Notes under the pieces: generated by a model
What the model was told of the DNA's origin: nothing
Database searches by the model: none
What the model saw: the letters and a program-made list of their open reading frames with translations, nothing else
Source: an uncultured Eubacteriales bacterium
Lineage (GTDB): Bacteria; Bacillota; Clostridia; Oscillospirales; Oscillospiraceae
NCBI GenBank assembly: GCA_900549705.1
Contig: URPI01000118.1
Location: 1-6,809 of the forward strand
Direction of reading: 5' to 3'
DNA: 6,809 nucleotides
Shown here: piece after piece, positions 5,325 through 6,809 of the stretch
How the letters are laid out: each line of letters begins with the position of its first letter
How positions within the stretch are numbered: the first letter of the stretch is position 1
Program-made: the position numbers and the translations under genes

Positions 5325-6809
5325 TCCGGTTTTGTCAGAATCTTCTCACTGCAAGCATTCACGGCAGCGTTGTCATTCTGGCAGTGATGCTTCTGCGGCT
5401 GCTGCTGAAAAAAACGCCCCGCAAGTACATCTGCTTCCTTTGGATGCTGGCAGGCATCCGGCTGCTGATGCCCATTTCCGTCCAAAGTGCCTTTAGTCTA
5501 CAGCCCACTTCCATCCGGCTGCCTGCCATCTCCTCTCAGCTGGTATGGATTGTATGGGGATGCGTTGCCGCACTAATTGTGGCAGGAAGTCTACTTGCCT
5601 ATCTGCGGCTGCAAAAGCAGGTCAAGGGTGCTGTGAAGGTGCGGGGCGGTTATGAATCCGACCAGATTGAAACCGCTTTTGTGCTGGGCTTCTTCAAGCC
5701 GAAGATTTACATTCCCAGCGGCATGAGCCCCGCCGCCCGCACGCAGATTCTGGCTCACGAGCGCACCCATCTGGAAAAGGGCGACCACTGGATAAAGGTC
5801 ATCGCCTTCCTTGCGCTGGCACTGCACTGGTTCAATCCCCTGGTGTGGGTTGCCTATCTGATGCTGTGCAAGGACATTGAGATTGCCTGTGACGAGCGAG
5901 TGGTGCAGTTTATGGAGCTGGACGAGCGGAAGCAATATGCCTCTGCCCTGCTGCAATGCAGCACCAATCGGATTTACTATGCTGCCTGCCCGGTTGCCTT
6001 TGGCGAGGTCAGCGTGAAATACCGCATTAAATCCGCCCTGAGCTATCGCAAGCCCGCCGTCTGGATGAGCCTGATGGGCGTGCTGTCCATTGCCTTTGTA
6101 TCCCTGTGCCTGCTGACGAATCCCGCCCAGGCAGTTTCCGATCCCCAGGCGGCCTTGCAGCAAAGCAGCCATCAAGCACCGGAAAGCCTCAGCTTTGCCG
6201 AAGCACCGGCGCTGGAGCCGAACCCGGATTGGGGCATCACGCTGTATATGGATGCCACCTCCCCCACCGGCGGTTACTTTGCGTGTGTTGTGGAGGAGCG
6301 GTTCATCCTCGGCTCCGAGAGCATGACCATTGGCAATTCTCATCTGGAGCGCTGGAACGGCACATCATGGGAGCCGGTGGAAGGCCCTGACCCTTACTAT
6401 GATGTGGTAAAGACAGGAATCGGGTTCGCCCAGAGCAGAAACAATAGCATTGGCGACTATGGCCATGACATTGACTGGGCGCTGAACTACGGCGCTCTCC
6501 CCGCCGGTGACTACCGCATCGTGATGACCATCAGCAGCGACACGGAATCCGCCACTTTCCAGACCGGCTTCCGCATTTACCGGGAGAAGCTGCCGGACGC
6601 AGAGGAGGACGCACTGACCCGCTGCACCAATGCGCTGAACGCACTGAGCAGCCAAAGCCGCTATTCCGTTTTCCTCTCGGAGGAAAGCCCTGCCGGGAAC
6701 ATCCAGCCTGTTTGCCAGATTCAGTATGACAGAAGCAACAGTACCGTCACCTATTTTTATGGGGAGTTCCAGGTGTCCTCCGGCAAGATGGACGAATACG
6801 ACCCACGCC
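5321..6809 (+). CDS. BlaR1-like M56 family membrane metalloprotease/sensor (3' end beyond window)
   Basis: Signal-transducing membrane protease, partner of the BlaI-like repressor. It starts at ATG 5321 overlapping the blaI-type stop, with AGGAGG (5308-5313) 7 nt upstream. 496 codons are open to the window edge with no stop. Hydrophobic segments lie at about 11-29, 36-52, 73-94 and 247-265. The cytosolic loop carries AFVLGFFKPKIYIPSGM (119-135), the zinc motif HERTH (146-150) and IEIACDERV with the third ligand Glu187, all as in BlaR1/MecR1. The part after residue 265 should be outside the cell. It is not recognisable as the penicillin-binding sensor of BlaR1. It has a linker (about 266-302), then a domain (304-420) with SPTGGYFACVV, LERWNGTSWEPV and NYGALPAGDYRI that resembles bacterial Ig-like domains, then a further region beginning ALTRCTNALNALSSQSRY that is cut off. 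The likely job is ligand-triggered cleavage of the repressor; the ligand is unknown. Confidence 0.9.
   Translation, partial: MIRFCQNLLTASIHGSVVILAVMLLRLLLKKTPRKYICFLWMLAGIRLLMPISVQSAFSLQPTSIRLPAISSQLVWIVWGCVAALIVAGSLLAYLRLQKQVKGAVKVRGGYESDQIETAFVLGFFKPKIYIPSGMSPAARTQILAHERTHLEKGDHWIKVIAFLALALHWFNPLVWVAYLMLCKDIEIACDERVVQFMELDERKQYASALLQCSTNRIYYAACPVAFGEVSVKYRIKSALSYRKPAVWMSLMGVLSIAFVSLCLLTNPAQAVSDPQAALQQSSHQAPESLSFAEAPALEPNPDWGITLYMDATSPTGGYFACVVEERFILGSESMTIGNSHLERWNGTSWEPVEGPDPYYDVVKTGIGFAQSRNNSIGDYGHDIDWALNYGALPAGDYRIVMTISSDTESATFQTGFRIYREKLPDAEEDALTRCTNALNALSSQSRYSVFLSEESPAGNIQPVCQIQYDRSNSTVTYFYGEFQVSSGKMDEYDPR

Noticed and set aside
5591..6343. Minus-strand open frame of about 250 codons within the M56 gene
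   Set aside because: It is antisense to the M56 coding sequence, which has HERTH, membrane segments and a ribosome site. The antisense product has no recognisable features.
1..6809. CRISPR arrays, tRNA or rRNA genes, complete insertion sequence or element
   Set aside because: No regularly spaced repeats, no tRNA-like cloverleaf or CCA end, no rRNA signatures and no intact transposase or paired terminal repeats were found by reading both strands.

Overview
The window looks like chromosomal DNA of a Gram-positive Firmicute of the class Clostridia, most likely a gut Oscillospiraceae/Ruminococcaceae-type bacterium. The evidence is strong AAGGAGG ribosome sites, TTGACA/TATAAT promoters, a Pro/Thr/Glu-rich lipoprotein linker, a BlaI/M56 pair and a TnpX-like serine recombinase remnant. 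This assignment is inference. Every gene call rests on reading motifs by eye; no database search was possible.

Left edge (1-800, minus strand): a decayed mobile-element scar. The C-terminal zinc-ribbon and coiled-coil part of a large serine recombinase is fused in frame to a von Willebrand factor A (VWA) domain protein that has lost its N-terminus. A premature TGA lies in the recombinase part and a one-base frameshift in the VWA part, so neither parent gene can work.

Housekeeping block (803-3807, minus strand): in transcription order, a small lipoprotein gene (3807-3091), glucose-6-phosphate isomerase pgi (2997-1417) with its own near-consensus promoter and a clear intrinsic terminator, and a GNAT acetyltransferase (1327-803).

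Divergent control region (3808-4101): 294 bp without a gene but dense in signals. On the minus strand it holds a near-perfect lipoprotein promoter with an 11-bp inverted repeat flanking its start region. On the plus strand it holds a TTGACA-N17-TAAACT promoter overlapped and followed by two copies of a GTTTAAC/GTTAAAC palindrome. A 12-bp tandem repeat lies just upstream of that promoter.

Right block (4102-6809, plus strand): an operon encoding an exported right-handed beta-helix-like protein (interrupted by a -1 frameshift), a BlaI/MecI-family repressor, and a BlaR1-like M56 membrane metalloprotease whose stop is beyond the window. The last two overlap by ATGA. The protease keeps HERTH and the distal Glu, but its extracellular part resembles a bacterial Ig-like domain rather than the penicillin-binding sensor of BlaR1. 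The simplest model is a BlaR1-BlaI type signalling circuit retuned to an unknown extracellular cue, repressing its own operon through the twin palindromes. This module is the best candidate here for an undescribed system.
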